A stretch of 62,780 nt of DNA from NCBI RefSeq assembly GCF_948329515.1, contig NZ_CAOJCN010000030.1, positions 1 to 62,780 on the forward strand. Reading direction: 5' to 3'. How positions within the stretch are numbered: the stretch's first letter is position 1; the number at the start of each line of letters is the position of its first letter. The stretch is from Cohnella rhizoplanae. Lineage in GTDB: Bacteria > Bacillota > Bacilli > Paenibacillales > Paenibacillaceae. The translations under genes and the position numbers were made by a program. The notes under the pieces are model-generated. The model worked only from the letters and a program-made list of their open reading frames with translations. It did not search any database and had not been told where the DNA came from. Of the stretch, positions 40,609 to 49,464 are shown piece by piece.

Positions 40609-43509
40609 ATGGCTTTGTTCGTCATGATCTTGCGCAAAATGGCGCAGAACATGTGGCTCGTAATCAGTCTGTTCCTCGGAATCCTCATGTCCGTGGCGCT
40701 GGTCAGCAGCATGCCGATTTACAAGGAAGCGACGCTCTCGCGAATGCTGGTCAAGGACCTGCAGGCCCAGCAGCAGACGTCCGGCGTATACGCGGGCGCC
40801 ATCTGGACGCGCGCGTCGTTCGACGCGCAGACGACGGAGCAGCGCGCCAAGATTATCTCCGATCTGGACGCTTATATCAAAAAAGAAGGCGCACCCGCGT
40901 CGGGCCTCCCGATCCTCGATATCGCCCGGGAATCGAACACGGAGCGGTTCAGCGTCTACCGGCAGGGAACGCCCGAGAAGGAACGCAAAAGCGCAAGCAA
41001 AAGCGGCCGGTTCACGAGTCTCGAGGGGCTGCGGCAGCATATTCGCCTGAAGGACGGCGTCATGCCCGCATCCGAGACGAAGGACGGCGTCTACGAAGTG
41101 CTCGTGACGGAAGCGGGCCTGAACAACTTCAAATCGGTGCTGGGCACCGTCCTGGAAGTGGACAACCCCAAGCTGGGCCGCAAGATGCTGATCAGGCCGA
41201 CCGGCATCATCGAGCCGCTCCGGGAGGACGATCCGTACTATCGCGATCCCTCGCTCGCGTCGCTCAAGCAGGCCTTTCTCCTCGACGAGAAGCTGTTCGA
41301 CCGGGACTTCGTGCAGGCGGGCATCCTGCCCGTGCTGACGGCCGGATGGTATATCGCGCTGGACTACTCCAAGCTGGAGGTGTCCGGCATCGACAAATTC
41401 GAAGCGGCGGCCAAGCAGATCCAGGCCGCGACGGTCGGCAAGGTCGCGCTATTCCGCAACGAGTTCTCCTTTCCCGCGCAGAAGACGATCGAGCGCTATC
41501 AGGAACGGGCGAAGCAGCTCGAGAAGCTCGTGTGGTCGCTCAACTTGCCCGTGCTGATCATGCTCGGCTTCTATATGTTCATGGTGTCGAACCTGATCGC
41601 CGGACGGCAGAAAAACGAGATCGCCGTGCTTCGCAGCCGCGGCGCGTCCCGCCGGCAGATCCTGCTCGCCTTCGCCGTCGAGAGTCTCCTGCTGAGCGGC
41701 CTGGCGCTCGCCGCCGGACCGCCGCTCGGCCTGCTGCTCACCAAGCTGCTGGGCGCCTCGAGCGGATTCCTGTCGTTCGTGCAGCGCGTCGGCCTGACCG
41801 TCCATCTGACGGCGGAGGCCTATCTGTACGGGGCCTGCGCCGCGGGCGCCGCCTTCCTGATGCTCATGCTGTCCGTGGCCCTGGCGACGCGCGCGAATAT
41901 CGTGGGACACAAGCAGCAGCTGGCCCGTCAAGGCAGAGCCCCGCTCTGGCATCGGCTGTACCTGGACGTGATCGCGCTGGGGCTGGCCCTCTACGGACTG
42001 TATACGTTCCGTTCGAGGCTGCAGGATATTCAGCGCCTCGGGCTCGGCACGGACGACTTGCGCATCGATCCGCTGCAATTCGTCGTGCCCGCCCTGTTCA
42101 TCCTGGGCGGCGGTCTCCTGCTGCTCAGGCTGTATCCGTATATTTTGAGACTCATCTATGTCGCAGGCCGTAGATGGTGGAGCCCTTCCGTCTACTACAC
42201 GCTGATCCAGGTCGGCCGGTCCAACAGCCAATATCAGTTTCTCATGGTGTTCCTCATCCTGACGATCGCCACGGGTTTGTTCAGTGCGAGCGCAGCCCGG
42301 ACGATCAACGACAATATGACCGACCGCATCCGCTATGCGGCGGGTTCGGATATCGTCGTGACCGCCCAGTGGCCCAACGACAAGCCTCCGCCCCCCGCTC
42401 CGGGCGGACCGGCCTCCGAGCAGCCCCAGAGCACCGGATCGACCGTGATTCACTACCTGGAGCCCTCCTTCGAGACCTATGCCACGCTGCCGGATGTGGA
42501 GCAGGCCGCGAAGGTGTTCAGAAAGCAGGTCGACTTCAGCGCGGCGAGCGGTTCGGACACGACGAGCATCTCGGGCTCGGCGACGCTGCTTGGCATCGAT
42601 ACCGACGACTTCGGCCGCGCGGCCTGGTTCAAGGACAGCCTGCTGGCCCACCCGCTGTACCAGTATCTCAACCTGATCGCCGGCGACGCCAAAGCCGTAC
42701 TCGTCTCTAGCTCGCTCGCGAAGCAGAAAAATCTGAAGCCCGGCGATACGATCTGGATCGGGTGGAGCAACGTGCAGCAGAGACCCTTTACCGTGTACGG
42801 CATCGTCGATTACTTCCCGAGCTTCAACCCGCTGCCGCCGACCGGATCCGTGACCGCCGGCGACGAGGACGCGCAGGCCAACGCGCCGATGCTCATCGTC
42901 GGGCATCTGTCTCGCATCCAGTTCCAGCTGGCGCTCGAGCCGTACGAGGTATGGCTGAAGATGAAGCCCGGCTTCAAGTCGTCCGTCTTCTATGAAGCGC
43001 TGGCCAAGAGCCGGATCGCGACCACCTCCGTGCGCAACGTGCAGACCGAGCTCGTCACGGCGAAGAACGACGCGTTCCTGCTCGCGCTCAACGGCATCCT
43101 GACGCTCGGATTCATCCTGTCGATCCTCGTGAGCTTCGTCGGCTTCATGCTGTACTGGGTGCTGTCGCTTCGCAGCCGCGCGCTGCAGAACGGCGTCATG
43201 CGCGCGCTTGGCCTGTCCGTCCGGCAGATGGCCGGCATGCTGGCCGTGGAGCAGCTGCTCACGTCCGGCGTCGCCGTCCTGATCGGCATCGTCGTGGGCA
43301 ATGCGGCCGCGCGGCTGTACGTACCTCATTTCCAGATCGCCTTTAACCCGAGCACGCTGGTGCCTCCCTTCGAGGTCATCTTCGCGCGATTGGACTACAT
43401 CAGGCTCTATTCGACGGTGCTCTTCATGCTGGCCGCCGGACTCGGCATCCTCGCCTTCATGCTGACGCGGATCCGCATTCATCAAGCGCTCAAGCTAGGG
43501 GAGGATTAA
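40609..43509 (+). CDS. FtsX-family ABC permease, 966 residues, two FtsX modules
   Basis: Large membrane subunit of the exporter. An N-terminal span (MWLVISLFLGILMSVALVSS) is followed by a big external domain (residues 40-305), a cluster of spans near 310-460 with the FtsX feature NEIAVLRSRGASRRQILLAFAVESLL, more spans at 490-615, a second external domain (620-830) and a second FtsX core near 830-960 (ALQNGVMRALGLSVRQMAGMLAVEQLL). ATG 40609 has GGGAGG 8 nt ahead; the open frame to 40492 runs over the adaptor gene. The external domains suggest a mechanotransmission role, moving or releasing a lipid, lipoprotein or peptide. Confidence 0.9.
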   Translation: MALFVMILRKMAQNMWLVISLFLGILMSVALVSSMPIYKEATLSRMLVKDLQAQQQTSGVYAGAIWTRASFDAQTTEQRAKIISDLDAYIKKEGAPASGLPILDIARESNTERFSVYRQGTPEKERKSASKSGRFTSLEGLRQHIRLKDGVMPASETKDGVYEVLVTEAGLNNFKSVLGTVLEVDNPKLGRKMLIRPTGIIEPLREDDPYYRDPSLASLKQAFLLDEKLFDRDFVQAGILPVLTAGWYIALDYSKLEVSGIDKFEAAAKQIQAATVGKVALFRNEFSFPAQKTIERYQERAKQLEKLVWSLNLPVLIMLGFYMFMVSNLIAGRQKNEIAVLRSRGASRRQILLAFAVESLLLSGLALAAGPPLGLLLTKLLGASSGFLSFVQRVGLTVHLTAEAYLYGACAAGAAFLMLMLSVALATRANIVGHKQQLARQGRAPLWHRLYLDVIALGLALYGLYTFRSRLQDIQRLGLGTDDLRIDPLQFVVPALFILGGGLLLLRLYPYILRLIYVAGRRWWSPSVYYTLIQVGRSNSQYQFLMVFLILTIATGLFSASAARTINDNMTDRIRYAAGSDIVVTAQWPNDKPPPPAPGGPASEQPQSTGSTVIHYLEPSFETYATLPDVEQAAKVFRKQVDFSAASGSDTTSISGSATLLGIDTDDFGRAAWFKDSLLAHPLYQYLNLIAGDAKAVLVSSSLAKQKNLKPGDTIWIGWSNVQQRPFTVYGIVDYFPSFNPLPPTGSVTAGDEDAQANAPMLIVGHLSRIQFQLALEPYEVWLKMKPGFKSSVFYEALAKSRIATTSVRNVQTELVTAKNDAFLLALNGILTLGFILSILVSFVGFMLYWVLSLRSRALQNGVMRALGLSVRQMAGMLAVEQLLTSGVAVLIGIVVGNAAARLYVPHFQIAFNPSTLVPPFEVIFARLDYIRLYSTVLFMLAAGLGILAFMLTRIRIHQALKLGED

Positions 43510-43512
43510 TCG

Positions 43513-44400
43513 ATGATCCACTGCGACGGCCTCGTGAAAATATACAAAACCTCGGATCTCGAGGTATTCGCCCTTCAGGGACTGGACCTTACGGTCGAGA
43601 CGGGCGAGCTGATGGCGATCATCGGCAACAGCGGCAGCGGCAAGTCTACGCTCCTCAACATGCTGGGGGGGCTGGACCGTCCGACGGCCGGCCATCTCAC
43701 CGTCGACGGCAAGGACATGCTCAAGATGAAGGAAGCGGAGCTCGTCCGCTACAAGCGCGAGAGCGTCGGCTTCGTCTGGCAGAATAACGCCCGCAATCTC
43801 ATTCCTTATCTCACGGCGCTGGAGAACGTAGAGCTGCCGATCCTGCTGACCGGACGGCGCCGCCGGCTGCGGGCGCTGGAGCTGCTCGAGGCGGTAGGCC
43901 TCGCGCACAGGGCGCGCAATAAGCTGCATCAGCTGTCCGGCGGCGAGCAGCAGCGCGTCGCCATCGCCATCGCGCTGGCCAACCAGCCGCGGCTGCTGCT
44001 GGCCGACGAGCCGACCGGCTCGGTCGACTCCCGCATGGCCGAGCAGATCCTCGATCTGTTCCGCGAGCTCAATCGGCAGCTCAACCTGACCATCGTCATC
44101 GTCACGCACGATCCGCTGCTCGCGAAGAAGGTCGACCGCGTCGTGGCGATCCGCGACGGCAAGATCAGCTCGGAGATGCTGCGGCGCAAGTCGTACGACG
44201 AGGAGCTGCGAGAGCTGGAGGCCGGCCTTGCGCAGGAGGGGACGCCGTCGCATGTCGAATATGCGATCCTGGACAAAGCCGGCCGGCTGCAGGTGCCCGC
44301 GGATTATCTCCAGGCGATCGGCATCAAGGATACCAATAAAGTCAAGCTGGAGCTTGGCGACGCCAAGATCGTTTTAACGCCGCCCGACGAGGGCGCCTGA
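43513..44400 (+). CDS. ABC transporter ATP-binding protein with AbrB-like C-terminal tail
   Basis: A 295-residue protein. Residues 1-225 are a MacB/LolD-type ATPase: Walker A GNSGSGKST near 36, VGFVWQNNARNLIPYLTALENVE, signature LSGGEQQRVAIAIAL, Walker B LLLADEPTGSVDS, VIVTHDP. Residues 250-292 look like a SpoVT/AbrB swapped-hairpin half (AILDKAGRLQVPADYLQAIG, then VKLELGDAKIVLTPP), which is unusual for a transporter ATPase. It starts 3 bp after the permease gene, last in the operon. Two ATPases for one two-module permease suggests a heterodimer, one per module. Confidence 0.88.
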   Translation: MIHCDGLVKIYKTSDLEVFALQGLDLTVETGELMAIIGNSGSGKSTLLNMLGGLDRPTAGHLTVDGKDMLKMKEAELVRYKRESVGFVWQNNARNLIPYLTALENVELPILLTGRRRRLRALELLEAVGLAHRARNKLHQLSGGEQQRVAIAIALANQPRLLLADEPTGSVDSRMAEQILDLFRELNRQLNLTIVIVTHDPLLAKKVDRVVAIRDGKISSEMLRRKSYDEELRELEAGLAQEGTPSHVEYAILDKAGRLQVPADYLQAIGIKDTNKVKLELGDAKIVLTPPDEGA

Positions 44401-44407
44401 ACAAAAT

Positions 44408-44452
44408 GGGAGCCGCCCCCGGTCATCGACCGACGGGACGGCTCCTATTTTT
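44408..44452 (+). terminator. Intrinsic terminator of the ABC export operon
   Basis: GGGAGCCG-CCC pairs with GGG-CGGCTCC around a 16-18-nt loop, followed by TATTTTT. It begins 8 bp past the last stop. Confidence 0.85.
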
Positions 44453-44483
44453 GAGAGGGGTATTTTATGGGGTGATAAGCCGT

Positions 44484-45416
44484 CTATGGCTTCGAGGCCG
44501 ACTGCGACTGCGGCTGCGACTTCGGTTGCGACTGCGACTGCAATGGCGTTCTCTTCTGTCCGGCGACGTAGACCCCGGCGAGGATCACGCACAGGCCCGC
44601 GAGCATATTCCACCCGATGTCTTCGCCCAGCAGCGTGTACGCCCACACGAGCGCCGTGCACGGCGCGAGATAGGTCACCATCGTCGCGAATTCGGCGCTG
44701 GCCGCCAGAATGATGTAGTAGAAAAGAATGTAGCCGACGCCGGATCCAAGCACGCCCAGTCCGAAGAGCAGAAGCAGGTTCGTGCCGTCCGCGATGGGTT
44801 CGAGCGGGAACGGCTCGGCCGCCAGCGCCATGACGCCGCTCGCGACCGTGCTGCAGAGCAGCGTGCCGAAGGTCAGCTGGTACATGGAATACCCGGTCAG
44901 CACCCGCTTGGACAGCTGGGAGCCGAGGCCGTAGCACAGCGTCGCGGACAGCATGAGCAGGAGGCCGGCGACATCGATGGACGAGATCGCAGCCGGCGTG
45001 ATGCCGAGCAGGAGCAGGAGACCGGCGAAGGCGATCGCGATGCCCAGCCACTGATACCGGTTCGAGGACGCCCGGAACGCCGTCACGCCGATGATGATCG
45101 TCCAGAGCGGCGTCATCGCGTTCAGGATCGAGGCGAGCCCGCTGTCGAGGCGCGTCTCGCTGTGAGCAATGAGGAACCACGGCAGCGCCGTGTTCACGAT
45201 CGCGACGAAGGCCATGGCCGGCCAGCGTACCGCGCGGAGTCCGAACGGCTTGCGCCAAGCCAGCATGACCGCCGTCACCGCGACGAGCCCGAACAGCGAC
45301 CGCAGGAAGGAGACGCCCCACGATCCGAAGTCTTCCACCAGCATTTTGATAAAGTAGAACGAGCCGCCCCAGATGAGACTGAGCAGGATGAGCGCGAGAT
45401 ATACGAATCTGGGCAT
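44484..45416 (-). CDS. EamA-family (DMT) transporter
   Basis: A 310-residue membrane protein with ten hydrophobic segments in two EamA halves. The first half starts VYLALILLSLIWGGSFYFIK and the second starts near residue 150 at SSIDVAGLLLMLSATLCYGLGSQL. It probably exports or exchanges a metabolite, but substrates cannot be predicted in this family. The C-terminal tail is a Gln/Ser/Pro run (QSQSQPKSQPQSQSASKP). Probably co-transcribed with the MBL-fold gene that ends 10 bp upstream. Confidence 0.88.
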   Translation of the reverse strand: MPRFVYLALILLSLIWGGSFYFIKMLVEDFGSWGVSFLRSLFGLVAVTAVMLAWRKPFGLRAVRWPAMAFVAIVNTALPWFLIAHSETRLDSGLASILNAMTPLWTIIIGVTAFRASSNRYQWLGIAIAFAGLLLLLGITPAAISSIDVAGLLLMLSATLCYGLGSQLSKRVLTGYSMYQLTFGTLLCSTVASGVMALAAEPFPLEPIADGTNLLLLFGLGVLGSGVGYILFYYIILAASAEFATMVTYLAPCTALVWAYTLLGEDIGWNMLAGLCVILAGVYVAGQKRTPLQSQSQPKSQPQSQSASKP

Positions 45417-45426
45417 GTGCTTGTCC

Positions 45427-46539
45427 TTACCTCCACCATTCTGCCGCAGGTCCCGTGCCCGCGCCGTCTATGACGACCGTCTCTCCGATGCGCGGGGAGA
45501 GCAGCGTCACGCCTCTGCGCGCCGCCTCGGCCGCGGCCCTGCGGATCGGATCGTTCCAGTCGTGCAGCGCCAGCGTGAACGCGCCCCAGTGAATCGGCAG
45601 CAGCGCCTTGCCCCGCACGTCGATATGCGCCTGCACGGTCTCCTCCGGCATCATATGGATCGCCGCCCAGCGCGGATCGTACTGGCCGCACTCCACGAGC
45701 GTCAGATCGAACGGTCCGAACCGCTCGCCGATCTCCGCGAAGTGGGGACCGTAGCCGCTGTCGCCGCTGAAGAACACCTTGGAACCGCCGCCCTCGATGA
45801 CCCAGGAGCACCAGAGCGTCGCATCGCGTCCCGCCAGGCCTCTGCCGGAGAAATGCCGCGCCGGCATGCACGCGAGAGACAGTCCCGCCCACTCGAACGA
45901 CTCGTGCCAATCGCGCTCCTCGATGCGGCTCTCCTCCACGCCCCAGCGCCGCAGATGCGCGCCCACCCCGAGCGGCACGATAAACCGGCCGACCTTGGCT
46001 TGCAGCCTGAGGACGGTGCCGTAATCCAGATGGTCGTAGTGGTCGTGCGAGTAAATGACCGCATCGATGCGCGGCAGCTCCTCGATCTTGAAGGGCAGCT
46101 CCTCCGCGTAGCGCTTGCCGCCGAATCGGGGAAACGGCGAGGGCGCGCGGCCCAGCATCGGATCGAGCAGCAGCGTGCGGCCGCCGATCTCGAGCAGCGC
46201 CGCCGAATGCCCGAACCACGTGACGCGGAGCTGATCCCCGCGCGCGCCGATCTTCGCCGTATCCAGCTTCACGACGGGCAGCCGCCCCGGCGCGGGCCTG
46301 GCGTGCGGCCGGCGCTTCGCGAAGTCGCGCAGCATGGACAGCTTGTCCGCCGTCGACGTCGCCATCGAGGTCGGCAGCGGGTAGCGGAACTTGCCGTTCC
46401 GGAAGTGAGGAGAGCGGTGAAGATGATGCTTGGGATCCCGGTAGGCCTGCGCGCCGAAGACCGGGTTGAAGGCGAGCACCGCGTAGACGGCAGCCGCCAG
46501 CAGCAGCAGAACGGCGAGCGCGACGATGAGCGTTAACAT
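45427..46539 (-). CDS. Membrane-anchored MBL-fold metallohydrolase (NAPE-PLD/UlaG-like)
   Basis: A 370-residue hydrolase with a single N-terminal membrane anchor (LIVALAVLLLLAAAVYAVLAF). The metal site is clear: VTWFGHSAALLEI, SHDHYDHLDYGT (H-x-H-x-D-H), FFSGDSGYGPHF and PIHWGAF near the end. The LxWxGH start and the DPRW/IHMMPEE segment resemble N-acyl-phosphatidylethanolamine phospholipase D-like and UlaG-like members. The substrate is unknown; a lipid-linked or phosphodiester compound at the membrane is possible. It lies upstream of the EamA gene with a 10-bp gap. Confidence 0.88.
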   Translation of the reverse strand: MLTLIVALAVLLLLAAAVYAVLAFNPVFGAQAYRDPKHHLHRSPHFRNGKFRYPLPTSMATSTADKLSMLRDFAKRRPHARPAPGRLPVVKLDTAKIGARGDQLRVTWFGHSAALLEIGGRTLLLDPMLGRAPSPFPRFGGKRYAEELPFKIEELPRIDAVIYSHDHYDHLDYGTVLRLQAKVGRFIVPLGVGAHLRRWGVEESRIEERDWHESFEWAGLSLACMPARHFSGRGLAGRDATLWCSWVIEGGGSKVFFSGDSGYGPHFAEIGERFGPFDLTLVECGQYDPRWAAIHMMPEETVQAHIDVRGKALLPIHWGAFTLALHDWNDPIRRAAAEAARRGVTLLSPRIGETVVIDGAGTGPAAEWWR

Positions 46540-46719
46540 AGGTAAGACGACCTTCTCTCTGGCAGCAGCCGTACATAGGCATGCAGGATCGCTTCGCGTC
46601 TATTGTTTCGCGTCTATTTTATAGAAGCGCGGCTAGACAGGCCGGTCCGCATGCCGATATACCGATGATATCATCACGAGGGCGGGATCGCCATGTGGGG
46701 CTTTTCTACCGCGGCGCGA
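46540..46719. promoter_or_regulatory. Intergenic region with promoter-like elements and a short direct repeat
   Basis: A 180-bp gap ahead of the MBL-fold gene (minus). TTTCGCGTCTATT/CTTCGCGTCTATT occurs twice in a row near 46590-46620, and a TATAAA on the minus strand lies just upstream of it (about 46623-46618). This is a plausible promoter for the MBL-EamA pair. No terminator was recognised for the convergent side. Confidence 0.3.
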
Positions 46720-47766
46720 TCACACGAGCTCCATCCAGCCATGCGCGTCGGGCAGCCAGCCGCGCTGAATGCCGTCGAGCGCGCCGTACAGCCGCCGCGA
46801 CAGCTCCCCTGCCTCCCCGCGGCCCACGGCCAACCGTTCGCCCCGCCAGTGCAGGCTCCCGATCGGGGAGACGACCGCCGCCGTCCCCGTGCCGAACGCC
46901 TCCGCGAGCGAGCCGTCCCGCGAACCCGCGACGACCTCGCCGATCTCGATCGGCCGCTCGCGCGCGGCGATGCCCCATTCGCGCAGCAGCCGCAGGATGG
47001 CGTCCCGGGTCACCCCCGCCAGGATGGAGCCGCCGAGCGGGGGCGTGACGACTTCGTCGCCGAACCGGAAAAATACGTTCATGCTCCCCACCTCCTCGAC
47101 ATACTTGCGCTCGATGCCGTCGAGCCACAGCACCTGGGAGCAGCCCAGGCGCGCGGCGGCCTCCTGCGCCTTGAGCCCGGCCGCATAATTGCCCGCCGTC
47201 TTCGCGTCCCCCACGCCGCCGGCGACCGCGCGCACATGCTCCGTCTCCACGTAGATCGGCACGGGACGCATGCCCTCCGGATAATAAGCTCCTACCGGCG
47301 AGCAGATCGCGACGAACCGGTAAGTCCGCGAGGGTGCCACCCCGAGCATCGGCTCCGTGGCGATGACGAACGGCCGGACATAGAGCGCGGTTCCCGGATC
47401 GTCCGGGATCCCATCCCGGTCCGCGGCCACGAGTCCGCGCACCGCGTCCAGCAGCAGCGCCTCGTCCAGCGGCGGCACGCACATGCGCTCGCACGAGCGG
47501 TTCAGCCTGCGGATATGGTCGCGCGGCCGGAACAGCCTCGCCTGTCCGTCCTTCCACTTGTACGCCTTCATTCCCTCGAACACCGTCTGGCCGTAGTGGA
47601 ACACCTTCGCCGCCGGATCGAGCGCCAGCGGTCCGTACGGCACGATACGCGGCGCCTGCCAGCCTGTGCCTTCCTCGTAATCCGCGATCAGCATATGCGG
47701 CGTAAAATACCGGCCGAAGCCAAGTCCGCCCGCGCCCGATCCACTCTCCGTTTCATATTGACCCAT
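46720..47766 (-). CDS. ilvE: Branched-chain amino acid aminotransferase
   Basis: A 348-residue class IV PLP enzyme that interconverts Leu, Ile and Val with their 2-oxo acids using glutamate/2-oxoglutarate. It is of the longer, eukaryote-like BCAT type: FHYGQTVFEGMKAYKW near 65, RLNRSCERMCVPPLD, YVRPFVIATEPMLGV, the PLP Lys in GDAKTAGNYAAGLKAQ near 200 and GTGTAAVVSPIGSL near 310. I choose ATG 47766, preceded by AAGGGGGA; the open frame to 47961 has no site and crosses the LysR start region. It is divergent from a LysR gene that probably regulates it. Confidence 0.92.
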   Translation of the reverse strand: MGQYETESGSGAGGLGFGRYFTPHMLIADYEEGTGWQAPRIVPYGPLALDPAAKVFHYGQTVFEGMKAYKWKDGQARLFRPRDHIRRLNRSCERMCVPPLDEALLLDAVRGLVAADRDGIPDDPGTALYVRPFVIATEPMLGVAPSRTYRFVAICSPVGAYYPEGMRPVPIYVETEHVRAVAGGVGDAKTAGNYAAGLKAQEAAARLGCSQVLWLDGIERKYVEEVGSMNVFFRFGDEVVTPPLGGSILAGVTRDAILRLLREWGIAARERPIEIGEVVAGSRDGSLAEAFGTGTAAVVSPIGSLHWRGERLAVGRGEAGELSRRLYGALDGIQRGWLPDAHGWMELV

Positions 47767-47866
47767 CCTCGCATCCCCCTTGACTATCGTTCGTTCGGCA
47801 TTATCGTGTCGCTTGTAGAATACCGGGAATCGGACTATATTTGAACTATCGGTTTTGTACGGATTC

Positions 47867-47883
47867 CATACCTTAAAGGTATG
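47867..47883. promoter_or_regulatory. LysR-type operator between ilvE and its divergent regulator
   Basis: CATACCTTAAAGGTATG is a perfect 17-bp inverted repeat with the T-N11-A pattern inside it (ATACCTTAAAGGTAT). It lies 22 bp ahead of the LysR start codon in the divergent gap, where such regulators bind to autoregulate and control the neighbour. Confidence 0.65.
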
Positions 47884-47905
47884 ATCATGGCGGGGGCGTG
47901 TTGGG

Positions 47906-48838
47906 ATGGACATTCGGCAGATGCGATACTTCGTGACGGTGGCGGAGACAGGCCAGATCACGGCCGCGGCTAAAAAGCTCCATATGGAGCAGCCTCCGCT
48001 CAGCCGTCAGATGCGGATGATCGAGGAGGAGCTCGGGGCGACGCTGTTCGACCGGTCGGGCAACCGGCTGCGGCTGACGCCGGCGGGCGAGCGCTTGAGG
48101 GAACGCGCGGCCGGCCTGCTTCGGCAGCTGGAGGAGACGGTCGCGGAGGTTCGCGAGCTCGACGAAGGCGTGCGCGGCGTACTATCGGTCGGCGCCGTCG
48201 TCTCCTGCACCTCTCTGCTCCCCGGCCCGCTAAGCCGGTTCCGGGAGCAGCACCCGCACGTCGGCTTCAAGCTGAGCGAAGGCGACCACCACCTGCTCGG
48301 GGAGCGGCTGGACCGGCGCGAGATCGAGCTCGCGGTGGCGCGGCTGCCATTCGAGGCGCCTGGCGGCAGGGAGCGCTACGAGATCAAGCCGCTCCCCTCC
48401 GATCCGATCGTCGCGCTGCTGCCGGCTCAGGGCGCACGCGCGGGAGACGGCGGGCGCGGCGCATCGATGTCGCTCGCCGAGCTCGCGGCGTATCCGCTCG
48501 TCTCGCTCAAGACGGACCGCACGGTCGTCCTGCACGAGACGATCATGCGCGCCTTCGCCGATGCCGGGTTGCAGCCCCGGGTGCTGTGCGAATGCGCGAG
48601 CGTGGCGATCGCGCTCACGCTGGTCGCCCACGGCTTCGGCGCCGCGCTGCTGCCGAAGTCCGCAATGTCTACTTTTCCGCTGGAGGGGATCGCCTGCTTC
48701 GCGCTTCAGGACGCCGACCTGCTGTCCGAGGTGGGTCTCGTCTGGCTCAAGGACCGTTATCTGACGCGGGCGGCCCGGCGCTTTATCGCGTTGTTCGACG
48801 GTTCGGATGGACAAAGCGGCGGCTGCGGTCTATCATGA
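47906..48838 (+). CDS. LysR-family transcriptional regulator
   Basis: A 310-residue regulator with N-terminal winged helix-turn-helix (MDIRQMRYFVTVAETGQITAAAKKLHMEQPPLSRQ, then LGATLFDRSGNRLRLTPAGE) and a two-lobed effector domain from about residue 90. Closest in style to CysL/CitR-type Bacillus regulators. Transcribed away from ilvE with a palindromic operator in the shared gap, so control of branched-chain amino acid transamination in response to a metabolite is likely. It is followed closely by the cobalamin riboswitch, which belongs to the next operon. Confidence 0.9.
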   Translation: MDIRQMRYFVTVAETGQITAAAKKLHMEQPPLSRQMRMIEEELGATLFDRSGNRLRLTPAGERLRERAAGLLRQLEETVAEVRELDEGVRGVLSVGAVVSCTSLLPGPLSRFREQHPHVGFKLSEGDHHLLGERLDRREIELAVARLPFEAPGGRERYEIKPLPSDPIVALLPAQGARAGDGGRGASMSLAELAAYPLVSLKTDRTVVLHETIMRAFADAGLQPRVLCECASVAIALTLVAHGFGAALLPKSAMSTFPLEGIACFALQDADLLSEVGLVWLKDRYLTRAARRFIALFDGSDGQSGGCGLS

Positions 48839-48856
48839 GTAAGAATCGAATAGCCG

Positions 48857-49036
48857 GTGACGGCAAGGCGCCCCGACGCGTTCGCGCGGACGGGCTTAAT
48901 AGGGAAGCCGGTGCGAATCCGGCGCGGTCCCGCCACTGTAATTGCGGAGCGATGCGGCTCATCGCCACTGTCCGGACGGACGGGAAGGCGCCGCGTCAGC
49001 GATGAGGCAAGAGCCAGGAGACCTGCCTTGTACGTC
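48857..49036 (+). ncRNA. Cobalamin (adenosylcobalamin-type) riboswitch
   Basis: Clear matches to the family core in the right order: AATAGGGAAGCCGGTGCGAA from 48899, then TCCGGCGCGGTCCCGCCACT with the B12 box (CCGCCACTGT ends at 48939), and the 3' element GCCAGGAGACCTGCC near 49013-49027. The ends pair (GACG...AAGG at 48860 with CCTT...CGTC near 49026-49036) to close P1. An intrinsic terminator follows at 49150, the usual OFF-switch platform. It should shut down the downstream B12 uptake genes when cobalamin is abundant. Edges are approximate. Confidence 0.95.
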
Positions 49037-49149
49037 GGATTTCTCTTTCTTCGGGGGTTAAAGGAAGGGACTGCGCCGCGGCGTTTCGCCGCGTCCGTAC
49101 GCGGCCGGACAGCCGCCGAACCGGACTTCGGCCCGACGAAGCATTTACC

Positions 49150-49175
49150 AGCCCCTTTGATAGGGGCTTTTTTAT
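49150..49175 (+). terminator. Riboswitch expression-platform terminator
   Basis: AGCCCC-TTTGATA-GGGGCT followed by TTTTTT. It lies 114 nt after the aptamer and about 290 nt ahead of the first gene, so ligand-dependent termination is the likely mechanism. Confidence 0.85.
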
Positions 49176-49464
49176 GTTGTTCCGCGCTCTCGCCGCGCTA
49201 TCCAACTATTCGTTCGCGCCGGACATAGGATCCGCTATTTGGCCTCATCGGGTCTATTTCGGCTCGGTGGCGGACCGTGGATCCGCTTGGGCATTCGGTC
49301 AGGCCCATTCTCGCTGTATGACGTACCGATAGCGGATTTGTCGTCCGTTACTGCGTTCTACGCGTCCGCTTCCGGCCATATAGCGGATGTACAGTCCGCT
49401 CGGCATTGCCGCCAGCAGCCGCTCCCTGCGCGCTCGCCATCTTACCAGAATCGAGGTTATGCCC
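49176..49464 (+). repeat. Leader with palindrome array D (RGCGGA-N7-TCCGCT)
   Basis: Between the riboswitch terminator and the first structural gene lies a 289-nt leader with four inverted repeats. Their right arms TCCGCT (TCCGTT in one) start at 49231, 49282, 49344 and 49395, steps of 51, 62 and 51 bp. Left arms are GCCGGA, GGCGGA, AGCGGA and AGCGGA, each followed by a 7-nt loop. The last copy is the cleanest (AGCGGATGTACAGTCCGCT). No ORF with a ribosome-binding site is seen here. Confidence 0.7.

Noticed and set aside
41449..43485. 678-residue minus-strand ORF inside the FtsX permease gene
   Set aside because: His/Glu/Arg-rich shadow of a well-supported membrane protein.
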